64,000 bases of DNA from Prochlorococcaceae cyanobacterium jk18x22bins.40. GTDB taxonomy: Bacteria; Cyanobacteriota; Cyanobacteriia; PCC-6307; Cyanobiaceae. Of this stretch, positions 1 to 10,444 are shown piece by piece; the stretch's first letter is position 1, and each line of letters starts with the position of its first letter. Below the pieces are notes generated by a model. It was given only the letters and a program-made list of their open reading frames with translations, was not told the origin of the DNA and searched no databases. Made by a program: the position numbers and the translations under genes. The stretch covers positions 1 through 64,000 of the forward strand of contig JAJDVL010000047.1 in assembly GCA_022826155.1 (NCBI GenBank). The letters are read 5' to 3'.

Positions 1-1047
<1,047 letters not shown>

Positions 1048-1359
1048 CTATGGTGAACCCATGCCGGGGTCTCCCGGACGTACTGAGGAATCCCACACCA
1101 CCCGCTGGCGCCTGGGCGCAGCCCATTTCCCTGCCCGCTCTCCAGGACGAATCTGGAAAAGACCGTCAAAGGCGCGGCGTGCCACGACAAGGCGCTCCTG
1201 CTGCCGTGCATACTCGGCTTCCAACTCCCGGCTGAGCGCACGGGTGCGATGATGAGCCGTCGCCAGCTTGACGCAACTGATGGAAGCCACCAGGATCACG
1301 CCAAGCTTGATGCTCAGGCTTAACCGGTTCAGGAGGCGCTCATCACGCTTCTGAGGCAT
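1048..1359 (-). CDS. Conserved cyanobacterial hypothetical protein (slr1601-like)
   Basis: A 103-residue protein with a basic N-terminus, one hydrophobic segment (about residues 14-32, LSIKLGVILVASISCVKLA), then a short charged helix that may form a coiled coil (about 40-65) and a tail with APRRQRVVWD. This layout matches my recollection of the small slr1601-type family, in which a membrane anchor is followed by a heptad-like stretch and a conserved tail ending near RVIW. Function is unknown. It lies between por and psaM on the same strand. The last 15 or so residues beyond RVVWD may be a local extension. Family assignment is from memory of the pattern. Confidence 0.7.
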   Translation of the reverse strand: MPQKRDERLLNRLSLSIKLGVILVASISCVKLATAHHRTRALSRELEAEYARQQERLVVARRAFDGLFQIRPGERAGKWAAPRRQRVVWDSSVRPGDPGMGSP

Positions 1360-1425
1360 GGCGTCAGGGAACCGGCCACTTGCCTGAGGATTGACCCGAA
1401 AACTGGTGGGCAGAAGTCAAGAGCT

Positions 1426-1518
1426 TCAGGAGCGATACAACGCAACAGAAAGGCGAACGGCCAGCACAGCCGCGTGAAGAGCCACCACCAGGGCGATGAA
1501 AACCTGCGTTTGGTCCAC
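1426..1518 (-). CDS. psaM: Photosystem I reaction centre subunit XII (PsaM)
   Basis: A 30-residue single-span membrane peptide read from a GTG at 1518 to a TGA at 1426-1428. The sequence begins (M)DQTQVFIALVVALHAAVL and ends with RLSVALYRS. This matches the PsaM pattern (xDTQVxxALVxALxPAxLAxRLSxxLY) over its whole length, with His in place of the usual Pro. PsaM sits at the monomer interface of trimeric photosystem I. A stop codon immediately precedes the GTG in frame, so no longer start is possible. Clustering with por fits picocyanobacterial gene order as I recall it. No strong ribosome binding site is visible. Confidence 0.85.
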   Translation of the reverse strand: MDQTQVFIALVVALHAAVLAVRLSVALYRS

Positions 1519-1595
1519 AGATCAAGATGAGTTGAAATCGTGTTCATTCTCAGGCATGACAACCATGGCTTTTCAGTCCTGTTACAAGGCGTAGG

Positions 1596-2258
1596 ATGAG
1601 ACCTCTTCTTCGTCTGTTGCGGCAGCCGTTCCACGAAGAGCAACGCACCCTGAAGCTTCAGGTGTTGCGCCTTGGCTCCATGGTGGAGGAGTCCCTTTGC
1701 CTGGCCCGTGCGGTGCTGGCGGGTCCCAACCTGGAGTTGGCCCCCCAGGTGCGGCTGGGGGACAACCGCATTGACCGCCTCTATCAGGAGTTGGAAGAGC
1801 GCTGCCTGTTCCTCCTGAGCCGTCATACGTCCAACCAGCGGGAGACGCGCCAGTTGATCATGTATTTGCAAGCCATCCGCGACCTGGAACGCATTGGCGA
1901 CTACTGCAAGGATCTGGCCAGCACCGGTGAACGGCTCCTGCCTTACCAGCCCCTGGCGGTGCGTGACGACTTGCTGATGATGCTGGATCGCGGCCGCTCC
2001 CTGCTGGCCATGGCCCTTGAAGCCCTGAGTCGCAACGATGCCAGTGCCGGGCAACGGCTCATTGCCCTGGACGACCTGGTGGATCAGGACTATGCCACCA
2101 TCTATGAGCAACTCACCAAAGGGCACCTGCTTGCGTCCATGCCACGGGAGGCTCTCGTCTTGACCGCCCTTGCGATTCGCGCCCTGGAACGGTTGGCTGA
2201 CCATGCCGTCAACGTGAGCCGTCGCGTCAGCCACGGCGCTGTCGGCGCCGATCCATGA
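1596..2258 (+). CDS. phoU: PhoU-type phosphate signalling regulator
   Basis: A 220-residue all-helical protein with two PhoU repeats, roughly residues 15-100 and 115-210. Each repeat carries the metal-binding type of motif seen in the family: DLERIGDYCKDLA near residue 95 and ALERLADHAVNVSRR near 195. PhoU proteins link the Pst phosphate ABC transporter to the PhoR/PhoB sensor system and restrain phosphate uptake. No pst or pho genes are adjacent. Its TGA overlaps the ATG of the lipoate-ligase-like gene by 4 bp, implying co-translation. Length is typical. Confidence 0.92.
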   Translation: MRPLLRLLRQPFHEEQRTLKLQVLRLGSMVEESLCLARAVLAGPNLELAPQVRLGDNRIDRLYQELEERCLFLLSRHTSNQRETRQLIMYLQAIRDLERIGDYCKDLASTGERLLPYQPLAVRDDLLMMLDRGRSLLAMALEALSRNDASAGQRLIALDDLVDQDYATIYEQLTKGHLLASMPREALVLTALAIRALERLADHAVNVSRRVSHGAVGADP

Positions 2259-3013
2259 GATCTCCGGCAGAATTGGTGGTGTTGCCGGATATGGTGTTGC
2301 AAGGGGCCTGGCAGATGACCCTTGACCACTGGCTGCTCAAGGCTGTGGACGCCGGGGCGCTGGGGCCTGTGCTGCGGTTTTACCACTGGCCGTGGCCCTG
2401 TCTCTCCCTGGGCCGTCATCAGCGCTCCTATCCAGCGCCATGGGATGTCCTGGCCCGGCATGGGAACCTGGAATTGGTGCGGCGCCCCAGTGGCGGTTCG
2501 GCGGTTCTGCACGGCAGCGGTCTCACCTATGCCCTGGTGTTGCCCATCGCCATGGTGTCGGGCCGCACCGGGGTGGAGCGCTATCGCTTCTGCTGCCGCT
2601 GGTTGCAGCAGACCTTCGCCCAGCTTGGCCATCCCCTGGTGTTTGGCCAGGACCCCGCCAGACTGGCCAGCAGCCATTGCTTTGACCGCGCCACCGCCGC
2701 GGACCTGGTGGGCGTCAAAGACGGCAACAAGCGGATTGGCAGTGCCCAGCGCAGAAGCCGGCGCGCCCTGTTACAGCATGGGGAGATGGTGTTGTGGTCC
2801 ACCCCCCCTGTGCTGTGGCGGCAGGTGTTTGGCCCCGTGGCAGCCCCTGCGGGACTGCCGCTGCACCCCTCCCGGTTGCCCGGCCTCCAACACCTGTTGC
2901 GTCAAGCACTCATGAAGCAACTGGGGCTGCGCCACTGGCGCCGTTGGCAGCCCGGCCCCAAGGTATGGACCGCCATGGCTCAGGGGGAGGGCGCCATGGC
3001 CGCATCCGGCTGA
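2255..3013 (+). CDS. Lipoate/octanoate-protein ligase A family protein
   Basis: A 252-residue member of the biotin/lipoate A/B protein ligase family. Near residues 75-85 it has [12 protein letters not shown], the family's nucleotide-binding RRxSGGxxxxH motif, and a Lys-containing [16 protein letters not shown] segment further on. Such enzymes attach lipoyl or octanoyl groups to 2-oxoacid dehydrogenase or glycine cleavage H proteins. lipA lies 30 kb away. The exact donor (lipoate versus octanoyl-ACP) cannot be told from the sequence. It overlaps phoU by 4 bp upstream and converges on leuA, whose 3' end it overlaps by 34 bp. Confidence 0.85.
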   Translation: MRSPAELVVLPDMVLQGAWQMTLDHWLLKAVDAGALGPVLRFYHWPWPCLSLGRHQRSYPAPWDVLARHGNLELVRRPSGGSAVLHGSGLTYALVLPIAMVSGRTGVERYRFCCRWLQQTFAQLGHPLVFGQDPARLASSHCFDRATAADLVGVKDGNKRIGSAQRRSRRALLQHGEMVLWSTPPVLWRQVFGPVAAPAGLPLHPSRLPGLQHLLRQALMKQLGLRHWRRWQPGPKVWTAMAQGEGAMAASG

Positions 3014-4632
3014 GATGCCCCAACCTCGGTGGGCTGGCAACCCCTCTGGGGATGGGTGGAGGGGTTCTGGCTGAGCACCAGGAGCCGGTTGATGGCGGCC
3101 ACGAAGGCCTGGGCCGAGGCCACCACCACGTCGGTGTCCGCGGAATATCCAGAGCAGAGCAGGTCCCCCTGGCGCAGGCGAATGGTGACCACTCCCAGGG
3201 CGTCAATCCCCTCGGTGACCGCCTGAATGCTGAACTCCACCAGTTCGTTGGGCACCTTCACCAACTCGTCAATGGCGCGACACACCGCGTCCACGGGGCC
3301 TGTGCCAATGGCCGCCGTGGTGGCCTGACCCCCCTGGCTGTCTTCCAGGGTGACCGTGGCGGTGGGGCGCAGGTTGGTGCCGCAACTCACTTGCACCAGC
3401 TTGAGCGTGTAGGTGGCGTCCACCTGCTGCGCCTGGTCACTGACGATGGTTTGCAGGTCCAGATCGGTGATGTCCCGCTTGCGGTCCGCCAACTCCTTGA
3501 AGCGGCGGAAGGCCTGGTCGAGATCCTCTGGAGAAAGGGTGTACCCCAACTCCTCCAGGCGGCTGCGGAAGGCATTGCGCCCAGACAGCTTGCCCAGGCT
3601 GATGCGGTTTTGCTTGAGACCGATGGTGCGGGCATCCATGATCTCGTAGGTGATGCGGTTCTTGAGCACACCGTCCTGGTGGATGCCGGACTCATGGGCA
3701 AAGGCGTTCGCCCCCACAACGGCCTTGTTGGGCTGCACCAACATGCCTGTGAGGTTGGAGACCAACCTGGAGGTGCGGTAAATCTCTTCCGTGTTGATGG
3801 CCGTCAGGGGCTCTTCACTGTTGGCGGGGCGACCCAGGAGGGGATTGAAAAACTGGCGGCGCACGTGCATGGCCATGACCAACTCCTCCAGGGCGGCATT
3901 CCCGGCCCGCTCCCCGATGCCGTTGATGGTGCATTCCAATTGGCGGGCACCGGCCCGCACGGCCGCCAGGAAGTTGGCCACCACCAGACCCAGGTCGTTG
4001 TGGCCGTGAACGGAGATCACCGCCTGATCCATGTTGGGCACATGGGCGTCAATGCCGGCAATCAACTGGAAGAACTCTTCCGGCGTGGTGTACCCCACGG
4101 TGTCGGGAATGTTGATGGTGGTGGCCCCTGCCGTAATGGCGGCCTCAATCACTTCGTATAGGAATTCCGGGTCACTGCGGGCGGCGTCTTCGCAGGAGAA
4201 CTCAACGTCGTCACAGAAGGATGCGGCATGGGCAACCATCTCCGGCACGATCTCCAGCACCTCACGGCGGGTTTTGCGCAGCTTGTGCTTGAGATGAATG
4301 TCGCTGGTGGCGATGAAGGTGTGGATGCGCTTGCGGGCAGCGGGAGCAATGGCGCGGGCACAGGCTTCAATGTCCCCTTTGGCGGCACGGGAGAGCCCGC
4401 AGATCACCGGGCCGTTGTCTGTGCCCACCACCTGGGCAATCCGTTGCACCGCCGCAAAGTCCCCTTCGCTGGCGAAGGGGAAACCGGCCTCGATGATATC
4501 CACGTTGAGCCGAGCCAGTTGCTGGGCAATCACCAGCTTTTCTTCCAGATTCAGGCTGGCGCCCGGGGACTGCTCCCCGTCACGGAGAGTGGTGTCGAAA
4601 ACAAGAACGCGGCCGGGATCCTTGGCCCGCAT
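2980..4632 (-). CDS. leuA: 2-isopropylmalate synthase
   Basis: Condenses acetyl-CoA with 2-ketoisovalerate in the first step of leucine synthesis. The N-terminus has the HMGL-like catalytic motif [12 protein letters not shown], and the TIM barrel carries the metal-binding HGHNDLG near residue 205. A C-terminal regulatory LeuA-dimer domain (about 385-520) follows. The ATG at 4632 gives [12 protein letters not shown], which matches the usual family start; an ATG at 4668 and a GTG at 4683 would add 12-17 residues, and none has a clear ribosome binding site. The last 30 residues are a Pro/Ser/Ala-rich tail overlapping the convergent ligase gene. Confidence 0.95.
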   Translation of the reverse strand: MRAKDPGRVLVFDTTLRDGEQSPGASLNLEEKLVIAQQLARLNVDIIEAGFPFASEGDFAAVQRIAQVVGTDNGPVICGLSRAAKGDIEACARAIAPAARKRIHTFIATSDIHLKHKLRKTRREVLEIVPEMVAHAASFCDDVEFSCEDAARSDPEFLYEVIEAAITAGATTINIPDTVGYTTPEEFFQLIAGIDAHVPNMDQAVISVHGHNDLGLVVANFLAAVRAGARQLECTINGIGERAGNAALEELVMAMHVRRQFFNPLLGRPANSEEPLTAINTEEIYRTSRLVSNLTGMLVQPNKAVVGANAFAHESGIHQDGVLKNRITYEIMDARTIGLKQNRISLGKLSGRNAFRSRLEELGYTLSPEDLDQAFRRFKELADRKRDITDLDLQTIVSDQAQQVDATYTLKLVQVSCGTNLRPTATVTLEDSQGGQATTAAIGTGPVDAVCRAIDELVKVPNELVEFSIQAVTEGIDALGVVTIRLRQGDLLCSGYSADTDVVVASAQAFVAAINRLLVLSQNPSTHPQRGCQPTEVGASQPDAAMAPSP

Positions 4633-4753
4633 GGTCCCAAGCGGCGCAGGTGAGCGATGGGAAGACATCCTATGCGGAATCACTGTGAGTTAATGCAGTC
4701 TAAGCCCATCGGGGCCAGTGCAGCGTAATCTTTGAACCAGCGCAGCAAAGCTC

Positions 4754-6334
4754 ATGGCAGCAGGACACCTGGCACTGGTGCTGCACGGCCACTTGCCCTT
4801 TGTGCGCCGTCTGCAGGCGGGAAGTTTGCAGGAGGACTGGTTTCACCAGGCTGTGTTGGAGAGCTATCTTCCCCTGCTCCACCACCTGCAACGCAGCGCC
4901 GAAGATCCACGGCAGGCCCCGGCCCTCAGCCTCAGTCTCTCCCCCACCCTGCTGGCCATGCTGGCGGACCCGTTGCTCTGTGGCCGTTTCCCCGGCTGGG
5001 TCGCCTGCCGTCAGCGGCTTCTGGAGTGGGCGCCCCCCGAGCACCACCATGCCGCTGCCCACCTGAGCCAGCAACTGGAGGCCATGTTGGCGTTCTGGCG
5101 CCAACTGGGGGGGCGGTTGATCCCTGCCTTTCAAGAGTTGCAGCGGCAGGGGGTGCTGGATCTGCTCACCTGTGGCGCCACCCATGGCTATTTGCCGCTC
5201 TTGCGGGAACCCCGCTCCGCTGTGGTGGCCCAGTTGCGGATTGCGGTGGAGCACCACAGGCACCATCTGGGCTGTGCCCCCCTGGGCATCTGGTTGCCGG
5301 AGTGTGCCTACTTCGAGGGGCTTGACCGTCTGATGGCGGCGGAGGGGCTGCGCTACGCCGTTCTGGATGCCCACGGGTTGCTTCAGGCCCTGCCCCGCCC
5401 CCGCTACGGCATCTATGCCCCCATCTGCTCACCGGGGGCAGTGGCCTTTGTGGGGCGAGACAGCACCGCCACGTTGCCGGTGTGGTCGGCCCGGGACGGC
5501 TATCCGGGGCAGGCTTGCTACCGGGAGTTTTACCGGGACCTGGGTTGGGATTTGCCCGTGGAGCAATTGCAGGAGATGGCAATCCCCAATGCCCGCCCCC
5601 TGGGTCTCAAGCTGCACGCAGTTGGGCCGCCATCCTGCCCCTTGGAGCACAAGCCCCCTTACGCCCCCGAGGATGCGGAGGTTCAGGTTCAAGCGGATGC
5701 GGAGGACTACGTCCAAAGGCGAGTCCGGCAGTTGCGGCAGTTGCAACTGGCCATGGGGAGTCAGCCTCCCCTGGTGGTGGCCCCCTTTGATGCGGAGTTG
5801 TTCGGCCACTGGTGGTACGAGGGACCCCGGTTCCTTGCGGCCCTGTGGCGGGAGGCGCCTCGCCATCAGCTCAGATTCACCACCCTGCGCCGTTGCCTGG
5901 AGGATTCCCCCCAACTGCAACTCTGCCGTCCGGCGCCGTCAAGCTGGGGGCAGGGGGGCTACCACAGCTACTGGTTGAACAACACCAACGCCTGGGCCAT
6001 CCCCGTCTGGCATCGCTGCGGGCTACGCATGGAACGGCTGGTGGCCAGGCATGGGCACCACAAGCAGAGGCAACACCTGTTGCACCAGGCGGCTCGGGAA
6101 TTGTTGCTCCTTCAAAGCTCGGATTGGAGCTTCATTCTCCGTTCCGGCACCACAACGGACCTGGCCCGGGACCAGATTCATCGCCACGTGGAACGCTTCC
6201 AAACGCTGGCCGATGGGTTGGATGCCGGCCAGGCCCCCCCGCCCACCTGGTTGAAAGTTGTAGAAGCAGAAGACAACCTGTTCCCGGACCTGAATCTCGA
6301 GCCATGGTTACCAGTACCTTCAACGTCCGCCTAG
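4754..6334 (+). CDS. Glycoside hydrolase family 57 protein, probable 1,4-alpha-glucan branching enzyme
   Basis: A 526-residue GH57 enzyme. It opens with LALVLHGHLPFVR (GH57 motif 1), followed by a GATHGY motif near 140. GIWLPECAYF near 183-192 carries the likely nucleophile Glu, and PFDAELFGHWWYEGP near 350 carries the likely acid/base Asp. A helical C-terminal domain ends with the aromatic VVEAEDNLFPDLN. This architecture resembles the AmyC/TK1436 branch, which forms alpha-1,6 branches in glycogen, although an alpha-amylase-like activity cannot be excluded. Its end overlaps the arsS start by 31 bp in another frame. Confidence 0.88.
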   Translation: MAAGHLALVLHGHLPFVRRLQAGSLQEDWFHQAVLESYLPLLHHLQRSAEDPRQAPALSLSLSPTLLAMLADPLLCGRFPGWVACRQRLLEWAPPEHHHAAAHLSQQLEAMLAFWRQLGGRLIPAFQELQRQGVLDLLTCGATHGYLPLLREPRSAVVAQLRIAVEHHRHHLGCAPLGIWLPECAYFEGLDRLMAAEGLRYAVLDAHGLLQALPRPRYGIYAPICSPGAVAFVGRDSTATLPVWSARDGYPGQACYREFYRDLGWDLPVEQLQEMAIPNARPLGLKLHAVGPPSCPLEHKPPYAPEDAEVQVQADAEDYVQRRVRQLRQLQLAMGSQPPLVVAPFDAELFGHWWYEGPRFLAALWREAPRHQLRFTTLRRCLEDSPQLQLCRPAPSSWGQGGYHSYWLNNTNAWAIPVWHRCGLRMERLVARHGHHKQRQHLLHQAARELLLLQSSDWSFILRSGTTTDLARDQIHRHVERFQTLADGLDAGQAPPPTWLKVVEAEDNLFPDLNLEPWLPVPSTSA

Positions 6335-7266
6335 CCGCCGCGGGTCAGCATCTGGAGCGCGCCCAAACGCTTCGTGTGCTGCAACTCAATCTTGGCCGCC
6401 TCTGCAACATGCGCTGCAGCCATTGCCATGTGGGGGCCGGGCCGGATCAGGGGGCCACCCAGATGCCGGATGCCGTGGTCCGGCAATGCATTGCCGCCAT
6501 GGACCGTCTCCAGCCCCGCTGCGTGGATCTCACCGGCGGCGCACCAGAGATGCATCGTCGTTTTCAGGAACTGGTGCTGGCGGCGCGGGCACGGAACATC
6601 CCGGTGATTGACCGCTGCAACCTCACCATTCTGCTGGTGCCCGCCTACCAGGACTTGCCCCAATGGCTGGCAGACCGCCAGGTGGAGGTGGTGGCCAGCC
6701 TTCCCCACTGGAGTCGGGAGAGTTCTGATCGGCAGCGGGGAGACGGCAGTTGGGAGCAGTCTCTGGAGGGTCTGCGCCGCCTCCGGGCCGTGGGCTACGG
6801 CACTGGCGATCCCCAGCGCCAGCTCACCCTGATGACCAATCCCGACGGGGACCGCCTCCAGCCCCTGTGTGACAAAGTCACCGACCAGTGGCGCCAGGAA
6901 CTGGCCAGGCACGGGGTCACCTTTGACCAACTCATCGGCCTGACCAACATGCCCATTGCCCGTTTTCGGGACTGGCTGGTGGAAAAAGGCCGCCTGGAGG
7001 ACTATCAGCAGGTGTTGGAAAATGCCTTTAACCCCTGCGCCGTCCGAGGGCTGATGTGCCGCGACACCCTGTCGGTTGCCCCCAACGGCCAACTCTATGA
7101 CTGCGACTTCAACCAAATGCTGGACATGCCCTTGTCGGGGCACACCATTGCCGACGTGATGCCGGAAAACCTGGCCGGGCGGAGCATCCATACAGGTGGC
7201 CACTGCTTCGGCTGCACCGCAGGCCAAGGCAGCTCCTGTGGCGGCGCCACCGTGGCCGTGCCTTGA
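6304..7266 (+). CDS. arsS: ArsS-type radical SAM/Cys-rich protein (arsenosugar biosynthesis family)
   Basis: The reading frame is open from 5812, but everything before 6304 lies inside the GH57 gene, so the ATG at 6304 (320 residues) is the likely start. NLGRLCNMRCSHCHVGAGP near residues 30-48 holds the CxxxCxxC radical-SAM cluster. The C-terminal Cys-rich part has CAVRGLMCRDTLSV, LYDCDFNQ and HCFGCTAGQGSSCGG, the signature of the ArsS/DUF3641 family. ArsS is implicated in arsenosugar formation from dimethylarsenite, a detoxification route in marine phytoplankton. No arsM methyltransferase is visible nearby. Overlap with the upstream gene suggests co-transcription. Confidence 0.88.
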   Translation: MVTSTFNVRLAAAGQHLERAQTLRVLQLNLGRLCNMRCSHCHVGAGPDQGATQMPDAVVRQCIAAMDRLQPRCVDLTGGAPEMHRRFQELVLAARARNIPVIDRCNLTILLVPAYQDLPQWLADRQVEVVASLPHWSRESSDRQRGDGSWEQSLEGLRRLRAVGYGTGDPQRQLTLMTNPDGDRLQPLCDKVTDQWRQELARHGVTFDQLIGLTNMPIARFRDWLVEKGRLEDYQQVLENAFNPCAVRGLMCRDTLSVAPNGQLYDCDFNQMLDMPLSGHTIADVMPENLAGRSIHTGGHCFGCTAGQGSSCGGATVAVP

Positions 7267-7279
7267 GTTGGGGCATGGC

Positions 7280-9541
7280 TCAGGCTTGACCTTCCACCTC
7301 AGCAAGTTCAGCAGGAGAGGCTGCCGTCACCACGGCCAGGTCAATCTGGTTGCGCAGCACGTCCACCTTCTGAATTTCCACCGGGATGGTGTCCCCCAGC
7401 ATGAACTGCCGCTGGCTTTTGCGGCCCAGAAGACGATGTTGCCGGGCCCGGAATTCGTACCAGTCGTCCCGCAGGGCACTGATGTGCACCAGGCCCTCCG
7501 CATAGGTGGGGGGCAATTCCACAAACAGGCCGTAACTCTGCACGCCGCTGATCACCCCATCCATGGTTGTCCCCACGCGGGACTCCAAGTGACGCGCCTG
7601 ACAAAGCGCGATCCAATCCGCCTCCACCGCCGCCGCAAAGCGGCTGCGATCCAGCAGATGTTGGCAGAGGCCTTCCGCCAGGGCGTCCTTGAACGGTTTG
7701 CTGTGGTCGGGAGACAGCACGTCCCAGGACACCTGATCCCGGCTCTGGTGGCTGGCCAGCTCCACGGCCTGCGGGTGGCTGCCGTCGCTGCGCTTGCCAT
7801 GGCACAGGAGCGTGGTCAGGAGTTGCTGGTTGAACAACTCCCCGTAGTGCAGCGCAGCGCCAACAAACGGGGCATAGGCCTGACGTTCTCCCGCTGGCAT
7901 GTAGGGACCTGGCTCCGACGCAAAAGTGCAGGGTTTCACCACGTTGCGCAACTGCTTTTGCAGGGCACGGCTCCGCGCCGCCGTTCGTAGCGCCGCTGCC
8001 ATGGTGGCTCCGTCCGGGGCGTTCCCGTCCGGCCCCAACTCCAGGTTGCTCTCCAACCCCAGAGCGGTTCTGGCCACTCCGTTCAGATCGCCGGCCTCCG
8101 CAGGGGCGTTCTGCACGTAAAAGGCAGGCAGTTTCAGGGCCGCACAGTGCTGACCAAAGGCGCGGTTGGCCACAAGGGCCGCCTCCCGCAACCAGGCCAT
8201 GGGCTCATGGTCCTGGGCACGGGGCAGCCAGCCCTGGAGCTTCTCGTCCAGGGCCACGGTTTGCAGATCTCCCACCGCTTTCAGGGCTGGCCAGCGCAGA
8301 TCCAGCTCGATGGAGCCTGCAGCCAGGCGCTGCTGCCGCACCGCATCCAGCACCGTGTGCAGTTGGCTGATGGTGGCCGTGTGGGACTTCAGATGTTGCA
8401 GCGGGGCAGGAAGCTGACCACGAAACTTGAACCCCTGCCGCGCCAACGCCTGAAAGTCTCTGGTGTTCAGCAGCACATGGGGTTTGATGCGGGAGCAACA
8501 GAACCGGTAGCCCTCCAACGTGCCGTCGGGACCCAGATCCAGCGCAACGGATACGGCAGCCTGCTCCTCGTCCACCGCAAACGTGGACGCCTTGACCAGC
8601 TTGGCCGACACCAGGCCTTGCCAACGGCGGCCCGTGCAGATGGCCGTGCCCCGCTCCCGCATCCAGAGGTCCACGTATCCCAGCGACGCAAAACGCTCTG
8701 CCAACGCCGGACTGTGTACCCACAGTCGGCTGCCGGTAGCGGTGGCTTCCAGGGAAAGGGCGGGCAGTTGTGGCGCATCCGAGACGCCATAGCCCTCCAA
8801 CAGCAGGGTGGGCAAGGCGCGCAGATCTTCCCGTTTTTGCAGATCCAGCGGCTGCAACACAGCGCGGCTGCGGGCGCTGCGACCGAAAATACCGTGCTTG
8901 GTCTGGATCAGACGCTGATCCTGGTCCTCACCGCCGCTGGTGGACAGGCTGCGGGTGATGGTCCCCTGGGCCAGGTGTTGGGCGATGGGGAAGCGATCAA
9001 GGCGCACCTCCGCTGCCGCCCCATGGTCGGATGGGTCCAGATGGCGGCTGTCGTCTTCCGGCAGTTGGATGGGGTGCGGCAACCGGTCATCCAGGGGCTG
9101 GGCAACGAGACCGTGGTCACTGCGCTTGGGAATGGCCAGGAGGGTCCCGTGGGCCCGCTCCAACACGCACTGCACGATCCCTTCGGGCGAACGGCGCCGT
9201 CCCCCCTCACGGACGATTTTTACTAGAACGCGATCCCCGTCCCAGGCATGGTTCAAATGCTGGTCGCGGATATAAATATCGCCGCCGCCTTCCCGCACGG
9301 CGAAGCAGAACCCCTTGCTGGAGTTACGCAGACGAGCGGGAACCAGATGATCATGGGGTTGCAGATAGAGTCTGCCATCCTGGTGACGGAGCAAACCCAG
9401 CGCCTTGAGGGCCGTGAGAGCAATGTCCAGTTGGGTTTTCTCTGATGTCCCGCTGAGGGAAAGCTTTTTCTGAAGCTGGGTGATGGTTGTGGGCGTATCG
9501 GGATGAAGCTGACTCAACAGCTTCGCAACCGAGAACTTCAT
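7280..9541 (-). CDS. RNase II/RNB family protein with apparently degenerate active site
   Basis: A 753-residue protein with the architecture of RNase II/R: N-terminal cold-shock-like domains, a central RNB region and a C-terminal S1 domain (about 665-735, GVISGVQSYGLFVELP). The ATG at 9541 gives MKFSVAKLLSQLHPDTP; the frame is open further upstream without similarity. The Asp cluster of active enzymes (DxxxxDxDDA) should fall near residues 255-265, but the sequence there reads SDAPQLPALSLE. The usual FTSPIRRYxD region reads FVGAALHYGEL. It may therefore bind RNA without exonuclease activity. The family is clear from the overall layout; the loss of activity is inference. Confidence 0.8.
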   Translation of the reverse strand: MKFSVAKLLSQLHPDTPTTITQLQKKLSLSGTSEKTQLDIALTALKALGLLRHQDGRLYLQPHDHLVPARLRNSSKGFCFAVREGGGDIYIRDQHLNHAWDGDRVLVKIVREGGRRRSPEGIVQCVLERAHGTLLAIPKRSDHGLVAQPLDDRLPHPIQLPEDDSRHLDPSDHGAAAEVRLDRFPIAQHLAQGTITRSLSTSGGEDQDQRLIQTKHGIFGRSARSRAVLQPLDLQKREDLRALPTLLLEGYGVSDAPQLPALSLEATATGSRLWVHSPALAERFASLGYVDLWMRERGTAICTGRRWQGLVSAKLVKASTFAVDEEQAAVSVALDLGPDGTLEGYRFCCSRIKPHVLLNTRDFQALARQGFKFRGQLPAPLQHLKSHTATISQLHTVLDAVRQQRLAAGSIELDLRWPALKAVGDLQTVALDEKLQGWLPRAQDHEPMAWLREAALVANRAFGQHCAALKLPAFYVQNAPAEAGDLNGVARTALGLESNLELGPDGNAPDGATMAAALRTAARSRALQKQLRNVVKPCTFASEPGPYMPAGERQAYAPFVGAALHYGELFNQQLLTTLLCHGKRSDGSHPQAVELASHQSRDQVSWDVLSPDHSKPFKDALAEGLCQHLLDRSRFAAAVEADWIALCQARHLESRVGTTMDGVISGVQSYGLFVELPPTYAEGLVHISALRDDWYEFRARQHRLLGRKSQRQFMLGDTIPVEIQKVDVLRNQIDLAVVTAASPAELAEVEGQA

Positions 9542-9679
9542 CGCGTGGGCAAATGTCTTGTGGAATAAATAAGCAGCCGGGATGGCGGGTGCTCTGTCGC
9601 AAAGGCTTGCGTCGGCCATGGGCACAGCGATGGCATGGCGCGTGGGGATTGATCCTGTGGGCCGGGGCAATGCCTCTGG

Positions 9680-9979
9680 TCAAGAGGAGGTGCTTGCGGG
9701 GAGATCACCTCTGGCCTCCAACAGAAGGCGCACACCTTGGGCAAGGAAACCGACACCTGCGGCCAAGTGTAGCCATGCAGGTGGCGCCATGGATGCCAGA
9801 GACTCGCCCACCATAACCCCCAACAGGCTGGTCAGGAGCAAAGCCGCCGTGCTGCCGAGGAACACCATGAGTGGCCGCCCGGAGGAACTGCCCAGGGCCA
9901 TGGTAGCCAACTGGGTTTTGTCTCCCAACTCCGCCAGGAGGACGGTCAGAAACGTGGAGGGAACCAGGGCGATATCCAT
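9680..9979 (-). CDS. GDT1/UPF0016 half-transporter (likely manganese exporter subunit)
   Basis: A 99-residue membrane protein with three hydrophobic spans and the family motif AELGDKTQLATMALG (ExGDK[T/S]) near residues 16-30. Classical GDT1/TMEM165 proteins carry this motif twice in one chain; here the two halves are separate adjacent genes. In cyanobacteria members export manganese from the cytosol, and paired half-size versions have been described as heteromeric exchangers. The ATG at 9979 is preferred; a TTG at 9988 is in frame. It lies 42 bp downstream of its partner on the same strand, so the two are probably co-transcribed. Confidence 0.88.
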   Translation of the reverse strand: MDIALVPSTFLTVLLAELGDKTQLATMALGSSSGRPLMVFLGSTAALLLTSLLGVMVGESLASMAPPAWLHLAAGVGFLAQGVRLLLEARGDLPASTSS

Positions 9980-10021
9980 GGAGCGCAACGGTACTCGGAG
10001 AACATTCTGTGGATCCGTCGA

Positions 10022-10321
10022 TCACAGAACCGAGTAAAATTTTACGCAAAAGAAGAGACCCAGGACCACCATCAATGCTCCAGCCCCTTGTTTGACCAGG
10101 TTGGGGGGCAGGACGCGACCCAGCCATTGCCCCAGTAGCACGCCCAACAGGCTGGAGGTCACCAGGGCGGCGCCAGCGCCAAGGAACACCTGCCAGGGGT
10201 GGCCGGACTGGGCTGCCAGCATCAAGGTGACCAGTTGGGTCTTGTCCCCCAACTCCGCCAGAAACACCGTAATAAAGGCGCCGACCAGCACCGCCAAGCG
10301 GCTTTTCTCGGACGAGGTCAT
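10022..10321 (-). CDS. GDT1/UPF0016 half-transporter, second subunit
   Basis: Also 99 residues, with the motif AELGDKTQLVTLMLAAQSG near residues 21-40 and three hydrophobic spans, ending in GLFFCVKFYSVL. It is paralogous to the gene immediately downstream, and the pair presumably forms one functional six-span transporter with two acidic ion-binding motifs. The ATG at 10321 (MTSSEKSRLAVL) is chosen because the longer frame upstream encodes no similarity and contains several Cys and Gly runs untypical of the family. Equal length of the two halves supports these starts. Confidence 0.88.
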   Translation of the reverse strand: MTSSEKSRLAVLVGAFITVFLAELGDKTQLVTLMLAAQSGHPWQVFLGAGAALVTSSLLGVLLGQWLGRVLPPNLVKQGAGALMVVLGLFFCVKFYSVL

Positions 10322-10444
10322 GACCAGGCAGACGAGTCGCCGACACTGTAAAACCGTGTTACACCCCGGCCCGAGACCGATGGACATTCCCATGGGCACC
10401 TAAACTCGTGGCAGTTGTTGCGGCTTTGACGGCGCTTCGCACCC

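Noticed and set aside
2794-4161. 455-codon plus-strand open frame antisense to leuA
   Set aside because: Runs exactly opposite the conserved leuA frame and its translation lacks fold-like patterns; a by-product of high GC and codon bias.
5812-6303. Long N-terminal extension of the ArsS frame
   Set aside because: Lies inside the GH57 gene in another frame and shows no similarity; the ATG at 6304 gives the expected protein.
8147-9226. 359-codon plus-strand frame antisense to the RNB gene
   Set aside because: Shadow of the RNase II family gene; no recognisable domain or start context.
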